DNA of 64,000 nucleotides. Origin: Hofstenia miamia. Taxonomy: Eukaryota > Xenacoelomorpha > Acoela. Numbering within the stretch: position 1 is the first letter of the stretch; each line of letters starts with the position of its first letter. The notes beneath the pieces are model-generated. The model was not told the DNA's origin and ran no database searches. It worked only from the letters and a program-made list of their open reading frames with translations. The DNA lies in the NCBI GenBank assembly GCA_004352715.1, contig SCFE01000082.1, positions 172,808-236,807 of the forward strand, read 5' to 3'. The translations under genes were made by a program, and so were the position numbers. Shown one piece after another: positions 59,301 through 64,000 of the stretch.

Positions 59301-59738
59301 GTTTGCATTCATAAGAATTCGAATGATTTTGTGAGAGAAATAACACAGATCAATTAAATTAAGTCGTGTTTTCATGTGGTCCATTCTTACCTTAGTGATA
59401 TTTTATTTCACGCACACTACTGGAGCTCGCATTTGCACTATGGAAATTTGATTGTAATTTATATTAACATAGTGTAGAGCACATATTTTTCTTTATAGGT
59501 GTACAATAGCATGCTTATATTCACTAAATTTTTCGTCTTGGTAATATTTGTAACATTTGCTTAAGGATTATTTTGCCGATAGATTAATATTTTACACCCT
59601 GTATTTTAGGCCTCTTCCAAATGTTTTGACATTCCTGTAGATCACAAGAAACATTCGACTGAGACTTTCAATTTGGAAACGCCCTCTGAGGAAGTTTCTT
59701 TAAATCAGAGCAATTTGTTCCACAGTCTCAAGCACTAG
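27952..59738 (+). CDS. PPM1H: Protein phosphatase of the PPM1H/PPM1J/PPM1M (PP2C) family, ten coding exons
   Basis: Metal-dependent Ser/Thr phosphatase. Vertebrate PPM1H removes phosphate from Rab GTPases and opposes LRRK2; that role here is inference from family. Coding exons: 27952-28202, 40732-40846, 41208-41474, 42440-42552, 43224-43308, 44539-44657, 46923-46986, 57094-57347, 58822-59029, 59610-59738. Phases agree at every joint and sum to 534 codons plus TAG; human PPM1H is 514. All PP2C metal/phosphate motifs are present: GYAEVINAG/NEDQ (about residues 81-97), FDGHAG (132-137), GGCAV (226-230), YIANAGDCR (241-249), STIGVTRGLGD (343-353), CDGLWDVLSN (393-402), DDISCFVIP (456-464). The N terminus SRVKGFLNAMV resembles the membrane-binding amphipathic helix of human PPM1H. 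The FTP/ERxRL 'flap' region is exon 5-6. Least certain points are the exon 2 donor and the last exon. Invertebrates usually have one gene standing for H, J and M, so the symbol is at family level. Confidence 0.92.
28321..28367. repeat. (TTA)n microsatellite
   Basis: About 15 ATT/TTA units directly before the LINE sequence. Confidence 0.95.
28370..29943 (+). pseudogene. Jockey/CR1-type LINE, 5'-truncated, interrupted by a 414-N gap
   Basis: Non-LTR retrotransposon reverse transcriptase. RT begins NYRPISITHPFSKLFEKLL (28380-28440), then FRAKHSTSDAII, CIALLDLSKAFNSMNFEILA (the family's LDLSKAFD is Asn here), and QQNSIKLLMSFLENRKQCVL. The palm with the catalytic YADD would lie in the gap 28755-29168. 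After it comes HVTYLGVDIDKDLKFDKFL (thumb start). The C terminus FHRAASNIWNDLENEI (near 29620-29670) resembles the WNxLP motif found at the end of these proteins. The endonuclease domain is missing (5' truncation). AATAAA near 29911 and a short ATT run end the element. Confidence 0.82.
28755..29168. other. Assembly gap (414 N) within the LINE
   Basis: Run of N covering the RT palm region. Confidence 0.95.
29946..30482 (-). pseudogene. C-terminal fragment of a non-LTR retrotransposon with zinc knuckle and restriction-like endonuclease
   Basis: On the minus strand: RLCKKECETEDHLIAGCEKL (a C-x3-C ... H-x4-C knuckle, near 30420-30480), MVHWSLCRQYELEAGDKWYE, VKILWDFNKQTSKVIEARR, IDIAVPKDRNAKGKEKEKID and AEEIERLWK, then VVGAIGVASKKHKIYLEEL after a frame change. 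This order is a widespread invertebrate LINE C terminus, resembling the knuckle plus PD-(D/E)xK endonuclease of R2/NeSL-type elements. The RPD part of the endonuclease is deleted between EARR and IDIAVP. It lies back to back with the 3' end of the LINE to its left. Confidence 0.75.
30483..30876. mobile_element. MITE-like element with imperfect terminal inverted repeats
   Basis: GATAAGCCGCACC at 30484-30496 pairs with GGTGCGGTTTAT at 30847-30858. The right side continues ACACGGGTTAATACGGTA. About 390 bp, no coding. The left tip is missing where it meets the LINE fragment. The ends resemble those of Tc1/mariner-pogo derived MITEs, but I make no firm assignment. Confidence 0.5.
30939..30969. repeat. 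(TA)n microsatellite
   Basis: Alternating TA, about 31 bp. Confidence 0.9.
33687..34863 (-). pseudogene. Unidentified decayed coding remnant
   Basis: Three minus-strand open pieces: 33687-33995 (IARHLWHNLEELVDGLLFDD, KDQMEKYFYKKRKMRLQQGK), 34124-34507 (DEHRELMQLIAFLEDHYLVK, FEPLEITITHDECLRQ) and 34450-34863. They read more like real protein than chance AT-rich frames but match no family I recognise. They may be a DNA transposon, or exons of an unknown antisense gene inside the intron. No joint structure is proven. Confidence 0.35.
35158..35871 (-). pseudogene. piggyBac-type transposase fragment (C-terminal half)
   Basis: Minus strand: GQDERVVLQLIEPYFGTARN then VTSDNVFPVF (near 35750-35860) matches the core around the second catalytic Asp of piggyBac transposases (EP..G..RNVTxDNFF). 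Further on, HRWPLALFFNPLAVASYNAL and RRLLIEELTIELIGIA (near 35400-35520) match the RRWPM..F...L..A..NA and RR.FL.EL...L motifs. It ends with DECENFSCPKCPRHI, a Cys-rich C-terminal zinc region. The N-terminal half is absent: the fragment stops at a (TA)n run at 35874. Stops and a frame break near 35700 make it a pseudogene. The domain order is correct, so the family call is good. Confidence 0.75.
35874..35911. repeat. (TA)n microsatellite
   Basis: 38 bp of alternating TA at the broken end of the piggyBac fragment. Confidence 0.95.
36936..37232 (-). pseudogene. Transposase-like fragment (MHLxxLG...LLLW family)
   Basis: Minus-strand frame with CSPLLDLPIDLVEQFPQGYM followed by HLLLWSQGDLVYCQ. 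This resembles the SPL...D.V..FP.DYMH...LLxLWxxGPL motif of transposase-like proteins common in invertebrate genomes. Only about 50 residues carry the resemblance; the upstream part is not recognisable. Confidence 0.4.
38489..38526. repeat. 38-bp near-perfect palindrome
   Basis: AAGGACGTTAATATA and TATATATTAACGTCTTT form arms around a 3-5 nt centre. It sits at the end of the unidentified coding remnant. Confidence 0.7.
38590..40320 (-). pseudogene. Unidentified long coding remnant in intron 1
   Basis: On the minus strand several stop-free, protein-like stretches lie in a row in different frames: YWPYKEFSQELIVTYAALFK and YDKYLFVTAFPNTNKTF (near 40130-40260), RPLQCVARRVLYNLKTQTC (near 40020-40090), WAYNIQVRLGAGREVLVQAK (near 39190-39270), AQPSDVEASLQQLM (near 39120-39170), VDSLPAFARAIDKAWMYKHQ (near 39010-39090) and SGIMGRPFPTVVLLEGGRPL (near 38690-38760). 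Together they suggest one ancestral protein of roughly 500-600 residues, now shifted and interrupted by stops. I do not recognise the family; a virus-derived or transposon-derived origin are both possible. No assembled product is proposed. Confidence 0.4.
40732..40846 (+). CDS. PPM1H: PPM1H exon 2 (residues 84-122)
   Basis: Acceptor TTTAG at 40727-40731. It completes GAA (E84) and reads VINAGKTLLNEDQASC, the first metal-binding motif, then an acidic linker (SENDGDGDK). The end is chosen at GAG/GTTGTT to keep phase 0 into exon 3; GT three bases later would add one Val. The stronger-looking GTATTC at 40855 is in the wrong phase. Confidence 0.8.
41208..41474 (+). CDS. PPM1H: PPM1H exon 3 (residues 123-211)
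   Basis: Contains YFGIFDGHAGNSAAVLASEF, the metal-binding DGHAG motif, then a variable linker and ALQKAFYEM. The acceptor may be TTTAG (41207) or TTTAGCAG (41210), which differ by one Gln. The donor is GTGCGA at 41475. A 361-bp intron precedes it. Confidence 0.9.
42440..42552 (+). CDS. PPM1H: PPM1H exon 4 (residues 212-249)
   Basis: Acceptor TTCTTTTAG; reads DDYILLESNRRYLRGGCAV then DDRLYIANAGDCR. The GG(C/S) turn and ANxGD(S/C)R are PP2C hallmarks. Donor GTATGT at 42553, phase 2. Confidence 0.92.
43224..43308 (+). CDS. PPM1H: PPM1H exon 5 (residues 249-277)
   Basis: Short 85-nt exon. After acceptor TTTAG it completes Arg249 and reads ALLVREDTVVQLSHDHTPIS then ERCRLQQV, matching the family's R-A-x3-R-x-G/D ... 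FTP-x2-ER-x-RL segment. Donor GTATGT at 43309, phase 0. Confidence 0.88.
43725..43804. mobile_element. Short MITE-like inverted repeat
   Basis: TGGATTATAAGGCG (43730-43743) faces CGCCTTATAGCCCG (43781-43794), followed by AAAAATACGG. It is the look of pogo/Tc1-type MITE ends, in intron 5 of the phosphatase gene. Confidence 0.45.
44539..44657 (+). CDS. PPM1H: PPM1H exon 6 (residues 278-317)
   Basis: Acceptor ATTTTAG; reads HPELLFGEFSRLMFTRRVLK, then PYRDYETAG plus the first two bases of Trp317. The FxRRV and YRD(Y/F) segments are particular to the PPM1H/J/M group (flap region), not to other PP2Cs. Donor GTGAGA at 44658. Confidence 0.9.
45317..45547 (-). pseudogene. LINE C-terminal fragment
   Basis: Minus strand: LVKSFPIWFRPKLWKLAEDV then RSSLGFEKVVK. 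It resembles the F...APKLWNSLPxDIRSS...FKxxLK end of CR1/L2-type LINE proteins, with the NSLP core altered. In intron 6. Confidence 0.4.
46923..46986 (+). CDS. PPM1H: PPM1H exon 7 (residues 317-338)
   Basis: 64-nt exon. After acceptor ATTTAG it completes Trp317 and reads SIKEVTIEDTRLPMINGTG followed by KA. The position, length and phase fit the family's W-x-YK-x2-x-DLK-x-PL-x2-G-x-GKK segment. Donor GTACGT at 46987. Confidence 0.82.
47043..47110. repeat. (TA)n/TATG low-complexity run
   Basis: Alternating TA broken by TG and CA steps, partly palindromic. Confidence 0.9.
47690..49110 (-). pseudogene. Remnant of a repeated invertebrate protein family (probably transposon-borne)
   Basis: Minus strand, in order: a Cys/His-rich start CNSCKLPRTVGEDLADRTII (near 48700-48760), NLAISIPFAHTKETRESVEK (near 48260-48320), YDLKVLNYLLGLKSGYSKF (near 48150-48210), a short aromatic/Cys segment with DSR, WHERTDTDFTPLIP, LPVLHIKLRLFQQFIKTLGS (near 47960-48020), and NGVFTGPEIRKLMHDPEFSN (near 47865-47920). 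It matches the recurrent pattern IPIAHS..KE.Y...K.L...I.Y..Y.W.I.GDLK....LLGLQ.GYTK..CFLC..DSR ... LPPLHIKLGL ... G.F.GP.IR. seen in many-copy uncharacterised proteins of aphids, hydra and other invertebrates. Frames change and stops occur. Function unknown. Confidence 0.65.
50221..50385. repeat. (TA)n microsatellite containing a 72-N gap
   Basis: Alternating TA on both sides of N 50252-50323. The gap is most likely unresolved repeat length. Confidence 0.95.
53886..54821. repeat. 253-bp duplication around two single-N joins (probable assembly artefact)
   Basis: 53886-54138 recurs at 54569-54821. Between them, bounded by N at 54139 and N at 54568, lie 428 unrelated bases. This fits a small contig placed between two overlapping ones. 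Confidence 0.8.
55440..56000 (+). pseudogene. Second transposon-like protein remnant (DGxxxNxG ... HxNELxLRHL family)
   Basis: 55455-55685 reads TSILRAVAFVLTSSDSQQIS and ends near EDHYSILGLPAENSWL. After a frame change comes VDGSSIALNLSASIINFLES, VLACDGMNTNVGSDN and HWLISQIHLNELSLRHLNAR (55681-55910). The last two resemble the GCDGTxVNTG and Q.H.NELPLRHL signatures of a multi-copy invertebrate protein family that accompanies DNA transposons. No working frame remains. In intron 7. Confidence 0.5.
57094..57347 (+). CDS. PPM1H: PPM1H exon 8 (residues 339-423)
   Basis: Begins AKLLSTIGVTRGLGDHKL after acceptor TTTAG; contains IKPFLSSSPEV and LVLGCDGLWDVLSNQRVGEI, carrying the metal-binding Asp of DGLWD. 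Ends NPR plus AG, phase 2, donor GTATCA at 57348. It is preceded by the 10.1-kb intron 7. Confidence 0.93.
58822..59029 (+). CDS. PPM1H: PPM1H exon 9 (residues 423-492)
   Basis: Completes Arg423 and reads FINAAKALVTEARGCKPE, then ASFDDISCFVIPLCQQTF with the last metal-binding Asp pair. Donor GTAAGC at 59030 in phase 0. If this donor is not used, the frame runs 15 codons further to a TAG at 59075. Confidence 0.88.
59610..59738 (+). CDS. PPM1H: PPM1H exon 10 (residues 493-534 and stop)
   Basis: After acceptor GTATTTTAG the sequence ASSKCFDIPVDHKKHSTETF and on to LFHSLKH stays open for 42 codons to TAG (59736-59738), in the right phase. It lies beyond the conserved catalytic domain, so homology cannot confirm it. 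No AATAAA signal is evident close downstream. Confidence 0.6.
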   Translation, partial: ASSKCFDIPVDHKKHSTETFNLETPSEEVSLNQSNLFHSLKH

Positions 59739-60200
59739 ATTGAGCAAATAATGAGCAATCTGCAAGCATTTGCTCTCTTAGTTTTTGTATTGGTTGGTGC
59801 TATTCACTTTTAATTCTATTTTGCTTTAGTTAGGACAAAGGTAGTATAAATATATTTTAGTTTTATAGTGTTTTCTTCAAATTGATAATGATCTTTAATA
59901 GAGGCTTGCTGCATATCTGAAATTATGTACTTGGCCTCCGTTTGCAAAATATAAATTATCATTTTATTTATTTCAACCTGATTTTTATCAACTACATTGC
60001 CGGATTAAATATTTTTATTATCAATATTATACTTTTGTAACTAAAAATACCTTTTCGACACCTTGCTAGGAAGATGGGATACATGGTAGGGAAGGAGTTA
60101 CCAGGCAGTTTTTATTTTCATATCATTCAACAACTATCAATTGAGAAAAAATGAACATGCAGATATATTTCGACATACAAAGTCATCGTCAGTTTCTTTA
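59739..60200. other. 3' flank of the phosphatase gene
   Basis: AT-rich; no AATAAA; an ATTAAA near 60005. Nothing else seen. Confidence 0.4.
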
Positions 60201-60279
60201 CAAATTATCCCCTTCAAAATTATTAAATTTTCAATTATAATTTAACATCAAAACCTTTTACATTTTAAGTATGAAAAGT

Positions 60280-60838
60280 ATATAAAGGTATTTAAAAATC
60301 TTTCTTAAGCAGAAATATAGCTCGGTTAAGTCATGGCTAGGATACAAATTTTATAACAATGACTATGATAGCTCGTTTAACATAGTCCTTATAATACGAT
60401 TAAAATACCGGGATTTATTCATAAACAGAATTCAAGATCAAAGCTTTTTACATGCGTTAAGTATAAGAAGAACGTTTTAAAGAAATCCTTCATTAATGTC
60501 GCCATTCGAACCTGGAATTCGCTACCTAAAGAAATTAAAAATATTGAAAAATTGAAACCTTTTAAAAAGCATTTAAAAATCTTCCTTAAGCAAAAATATA
60601 TTTCTGGAAAATCATGGCTAGGATACAAATTTTATAACAATGACTATACTATAACTCGTTATTAAAATAGTACTATAGTAATTTATCCATAGCCTGCAAG
60701 ATTTCTTTTGTAATTTATGTGAATTGTATATATGTGTTTTTGTGAATTTAATGACGCTATTCAAATAAATTATCAGTTATCTAATTGTTAACATTTATTT
60801 GAATAAAGATTCTCTTATCTTATCTTATCTTATCTTAT
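60280..60838 (+). pseudogene. LINE 3' end with (TTATC)n tail, copy 1
   Basis: Plus strand: KKSFINVAIRTWNSLPKEIK (from about 60478) and SGKSWLGYKFYNNDYTITRY to the stop near 60663, the WNSLP-type C terminus of a CR1/Jockey-like LINE. Then comes about 150 bp of 3' UTR with AATAAAG near 60802 and a tail of TTATC repeats (60814-60838). A partial duplicate of the C-terminal segment (ATGGCTAGGATACAAATTTT etc.) lies upstream at 60293-60375, so two truncated copies may abut. Confidence 0.7.
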
Positions 60839-61489
60839 GTATCCATTGTTTGGAAGTTTGCTCTTGTGATTTGTATGTGTTATGTGAATTTAATAATGTA
60901 ATTCAGTTAAATTATCAGTTATTTAATTTAAATACTATCTGAATAATGATAGAGTAAATTAAAGACGGATTTAGCATAAATTTTTGTATATCATTGATGC
61001 GATGACAATCTGTTTCTAATAAAGTGCTGTTAGATAATAGTCGATTTGAAGTATGCGGAGCTATTTATCTGGTAGTTTTTCTTTCAACAAAAAATCCCTA
61101 TACATAACAAATTAATTTCAGTTGAGATGCTAAAATGCATTAAATTTAGTAATATTTGTTTCACATTTCTTGAGTACTCGAAATCTGCAGAATGGGGTAT
61201 TTAATTGCTTGTAAAGGTATTATTTTGTTTACACTACATTGTAATATAGTGTATTATAATATGACAGATAGATAACAAAAGCCAAAGGGAATTGGAGAAG
61301 CCAGAGAAATGCTAATTGATGACAACTTGATATATCATTACCTCAAATCACTGTTTTATGAAGATAACAATGGTTTGATACTTGGGCTCCACCATCAATG
61401 TTAAGCGATATTATAAACACCCTTGAAGATTACCAACAATCATACAGATAAAAAAGGTTATTACTGTCACAATAACAAGAAGCGCTCTT

Positions 61490-61762
61490 ATGCTGCACAG
61501 TCAAGATTTACAGTATTTCACAAGTCATTCACGTTTGCTTAAAGTTACATTGGAGAAATCGAGCTCATCCCTTAAAAATAAAAACTTTTTGAACATTTTA
61601 AATACTTATGCTTTGGTCAGGATGCAAATTGAAAACTTTTTGCAAAACACATTGAACAGTTGTCAAAGGACCGCTGCGCTACACTTCCAAGTAGCATTAA
61701 TGACATCTTCGAACCGTGACAAAGCACTGCTCACCGACCGCATTTTGCGTCAGAAAACCTAA
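61490..61762 (+). other. Unassigned 90-codon open frame
   Basis: LLKVTLEKSSSSLKNKNFLN, then NTLNSCQRTAALHFQVALMT. No recognised domain and no splice context. It could be debris or chance. Confidence 0.15.
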
Positions 61763-62022
61763 TCCGTGCAAATTTTTTAAACTTCATGACCACTGGTCAA
61801 TCACTGCCTGCACATGTTATCACCGTTGGTTCAAAAAATTACTAACAGTCACTCCATTTTTATGTATTTCTTTGATATTTTTTATTTGCTATCTATACAG
61901 ACTATAAAGTTTTTTGAAGATTTCAGGAATATAACATGATCCAGTTCCGCATCAAATTCTTAATTTTGAACTGTATAACGAAGCAATTAATATATATACA
62001 CATTCTTTCAAAATTTATCAAC

Positions 62023-62420
62023 TAGATAAGATAAGATAAGAGATTCTATATTCAGATAAATGTTTACAATTCAATAACTGATAATTTATCTGAATAGCGT
62101 CATAAATTACAAAAGAGTAACCAATCTACAAATCAACATACATTACAAAAAGTAACAATTCTTACAGGCTATGGATGAATTACTTTATATTGATATTTTA
62201 ATGACGAGTTATCGTATATTCATTGTTGTAAAATTTAAATCCTAACCATGATGTACCTAAAATATATTTTTGCTTAAGGATGATTTTTAAACGCTTTTTA
62301 AAAGGTTTCAATTTTTCAATGCTTTTAATTTTTTTAGGTAGCGAATTCCAGGTTCGAATTGCGACATTAATGAAAGATTTCTTCAAAACTTTTTTCTTAT
62401 ACTAAGAAAGTTTTTCTTAA
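62023..62420 (-). pseudogene. LINE 3' end with (TTATC)n tail, copy 2
   Basis: Minus strand 62386-62198: MKKSFINVAIRTWNSLPKKI then KPFKKRLKIILKQKYILG and a stop after TITRH. It is followed by 3' UTR and a tail that reads GATAA repeats on the plus strand at 62023-62041. Nearly the same protein as copy 1, in the opposite orientation. Confidence 0.72.
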
Positions 62421-62654
62421 CTAAGAAAGTTGGCACAATAATTATGACTTAGTTTACTGCTGGTCTTACGATGAATCCAAATTTTCAGCTTTTTTGAATG
62501 AATATATCCCAAGAGTGGTCCTTTAATAAAGGAAAAGGAGGCAGTGTTCTATTCTTAGTACTAAAAAAATTCACTGCTCAGAAAAATTCATTTTAAAAGT
62601 GAGATACAAAGTATGACAAAAATCAAAAGTAAATCTTGGATTGACGAATTCTAC

Positions 62655-62715
62655 TAAGATAAGATAAGGTAAGATAAGATAAGAACATCTTTATTCAGTA
62701 CAGTTTTTAAATTCA
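62655..62715 (-). repeat. LINE 3' end with (TTATC)n tail, copy 3 (tail and a few bases only)
   Basis: GATAAGATAAGGTAAGATAA (plus strand) followed by ATCTTTATTCAG, the complement of the 3' UTR end of copies 1 and 2. Extreme 5' truncation. Confidence 0.6.
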
Positions 62716-62721
62716 ACAAAA

Positions 62722-63245
62722 TTGCTGTTTGAAAAAAATATGTACAAAACCAAGGACGTTAATATTGTATTTGATAGACTCGAGGCAGAATTTGGTGTAA
62801 TTCGTCAACGATCCATGCCTGCTGCTGAGCTTGCTTCTATTGATAGTGCTCGTAGTTTTGTTCTGAACTACAAATTTTCTGACTGTGAAGACGATGCTCT
62901 ATTTTATGTTGCAGGTTATTTGGCATTTAAGGAAAACTTGCCTTCAGCTACATGGGAATCAGAGTATTCAAATAGTTCGACATTCCTTAATTTTGTTTCC
63001 GGGGAAACTTGAAAATTCCATCTGAAAGACTTTTTCAATATTCAAATTTGCCTAACATAACTTGCGTTTCTCTTTTTAAAAGCTTTTGCTATCACTCGTG
63101 GAAAATTATTTTTTTGATGATTTCATCAACAATTCATTGATAAGATCATTGGCTCTTATTTTAATGAAAGGAACCATTATGAAGCAGAATACAGCTCACG
63201 AAGCTCAAAAACTTCTCGTGTAAAGCGAAAGTTTTCAAATAAATA
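62722..63245 (+). pseudogene. Transposase-like C-terminal fragment
   Basis: 62722-63012 reads FDRLEAEFGVIRQRSMPAAE then CEDDALFYVAGYLAFKENLP. This resembles the LE..F..IRQ ... D..ALxYIAGYLxxK segment near the C terminus of P-element/Kolobok-like transposases. After a stop, further pieces such as FIDKIIGSYFNERNHYEAEY (near 63128-63185) continue the resemblance to the end (KRKFSNK, stop near 63243). No DDE residues can be assigned with confidence. Confidence 0.45.
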
Positions 63246-64000
63246 GATAATTTTAATTCTTTGATTTGTTTTTTTATGAATGTTTTTAAGATTGCAAATA
63301 TATGTAAATATTTATTACTTTTATTGTATTCTCAATCTATTTCTAATATTTACTTTTTGAATTTGTATATTAGTAGTTAATTATCAAAATTGTCAATACA
63401 AGCATATATTCATTGTCAGCCTACCGATTTTTCTACACAGTTATTAGAGTTGTGAGTCTTGTATATTGACGTCCTTGCTAGTACTTGCAATTAATATTTT
63501 TCTAAGTGGCCGAATATCTTTTACCATGACTGTACAATTATTCATTACTATGAAAAAAACAATACAAGATTTAGCATTTTCAGAAAAAAACCTAAAAATG
63601 AACATGAATATTTGTGAATTTATTGCTAAAAAATCGAGGTACATGCTGCAGTAAATAAAATAATTCATAGTGGCAAATCAATTGAAAATAATGAAGGTCA
63701 TAAAACACTAGTAAACTTTGACAGTGAAAGTCGAAAATTTCCCAAAAAATTTAGCTTTCATTATGTAATATAATATGCATTTTTAAACAAAATCTGTAAA
63801 CCAAAAAAATATATCTTGTGGTCGATCTAAGACTCCCGGTTGGTTTAGGTATTACTTCGAATTAACACCTCAACTAAAATTCAAATGTAAGATTGCGAAT
63901 TCTATTTTCACTCCTTTTCAATACATATATTTTATTAAAATATTTGTATTTTAAAACTTTCCTTACCTAAACCCTTGTCATTATGTGCAAAAAGTTTAAA
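63246..64000. other. No supported feature
   Basis: AT-rich sequence to the window edge; only short chance frames. Confidence 0.5.

Noticed and set aside
1-64000. CRISPR arrays, bacterial operons, tRNA or rRNA genes
   Set aside because: None seen; tandem repeats present are microsatellites or a 44-bp duplication, and the gene structure is eukaryotic.

Overview
This is an AT-rich animal (invertebrate-type) nuclear genomic scaffold. It has long introns with GT..AG boundaries, several classes of animal transposable element, and one clear metazoan gene split into ten coding exons. I cannot name the species or phylum from the sequence alone. The window holds four runs of N and at least eight single-N joins; several of the single-N joins sit next to near-identical local duplications that look like unmerged overlapping contigs.

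Region 1 (1-20676) is a nest of related Ty3/gypsy-type LTR retrotransposons and is visibly less AT-rich than the rest. Element A (+) contributes only its 3' part: an unusual extra reading frame, a polypurine tract and an LTR ending at 2569. Element M (-) starts with its 5' LTR at 20676 and runs leftward through gag, protease, reverse transcriptase and integrase to 2570. Element B (+), 5716-16554, is inserted inside M's pol gene and has both LTRs (TGTAGA...TCTACA), a primer-binding site, a polypurine tract and a 4-bp target duplication (ATGG). All three are decayed. A and B share a long ORF between pol and the 3' LTR ('ORF3') that matches nothing I recognise.

Region 2 (20677-27937) is intergenic, with no gene that I can support, one 844-base gap and a falsely duplicated 645-base segment.

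Region 3 (27938-59738) is a complete protein phosphatase gene of the PPM1H/PPM1J/PPM1M (PP2C, metal-dependent) family on the + strand. The ten exons have mutually compatible phases and give 534 codons plus a stop. Introns 1 (12.5 kb) and 7 (10.1 kb) hold decayed transposons: a Jockey/CR1-type LINE, a restriction-like-endonuclease LINE fragment, a MITE-like element, a piggyBac transposase, other transposase-like fragments, and a decayed coding remnant at 38.6-40.3 kb that I cannot identify.

Region 4 (59739-64000) holds three 3'-end fragments of one LINE family with (TTATC)n tails and a transposase-like fragment. The only gene here likely to serve the host is the phosphatase; everything else that reads as protein looks like mobile DNA in decay.
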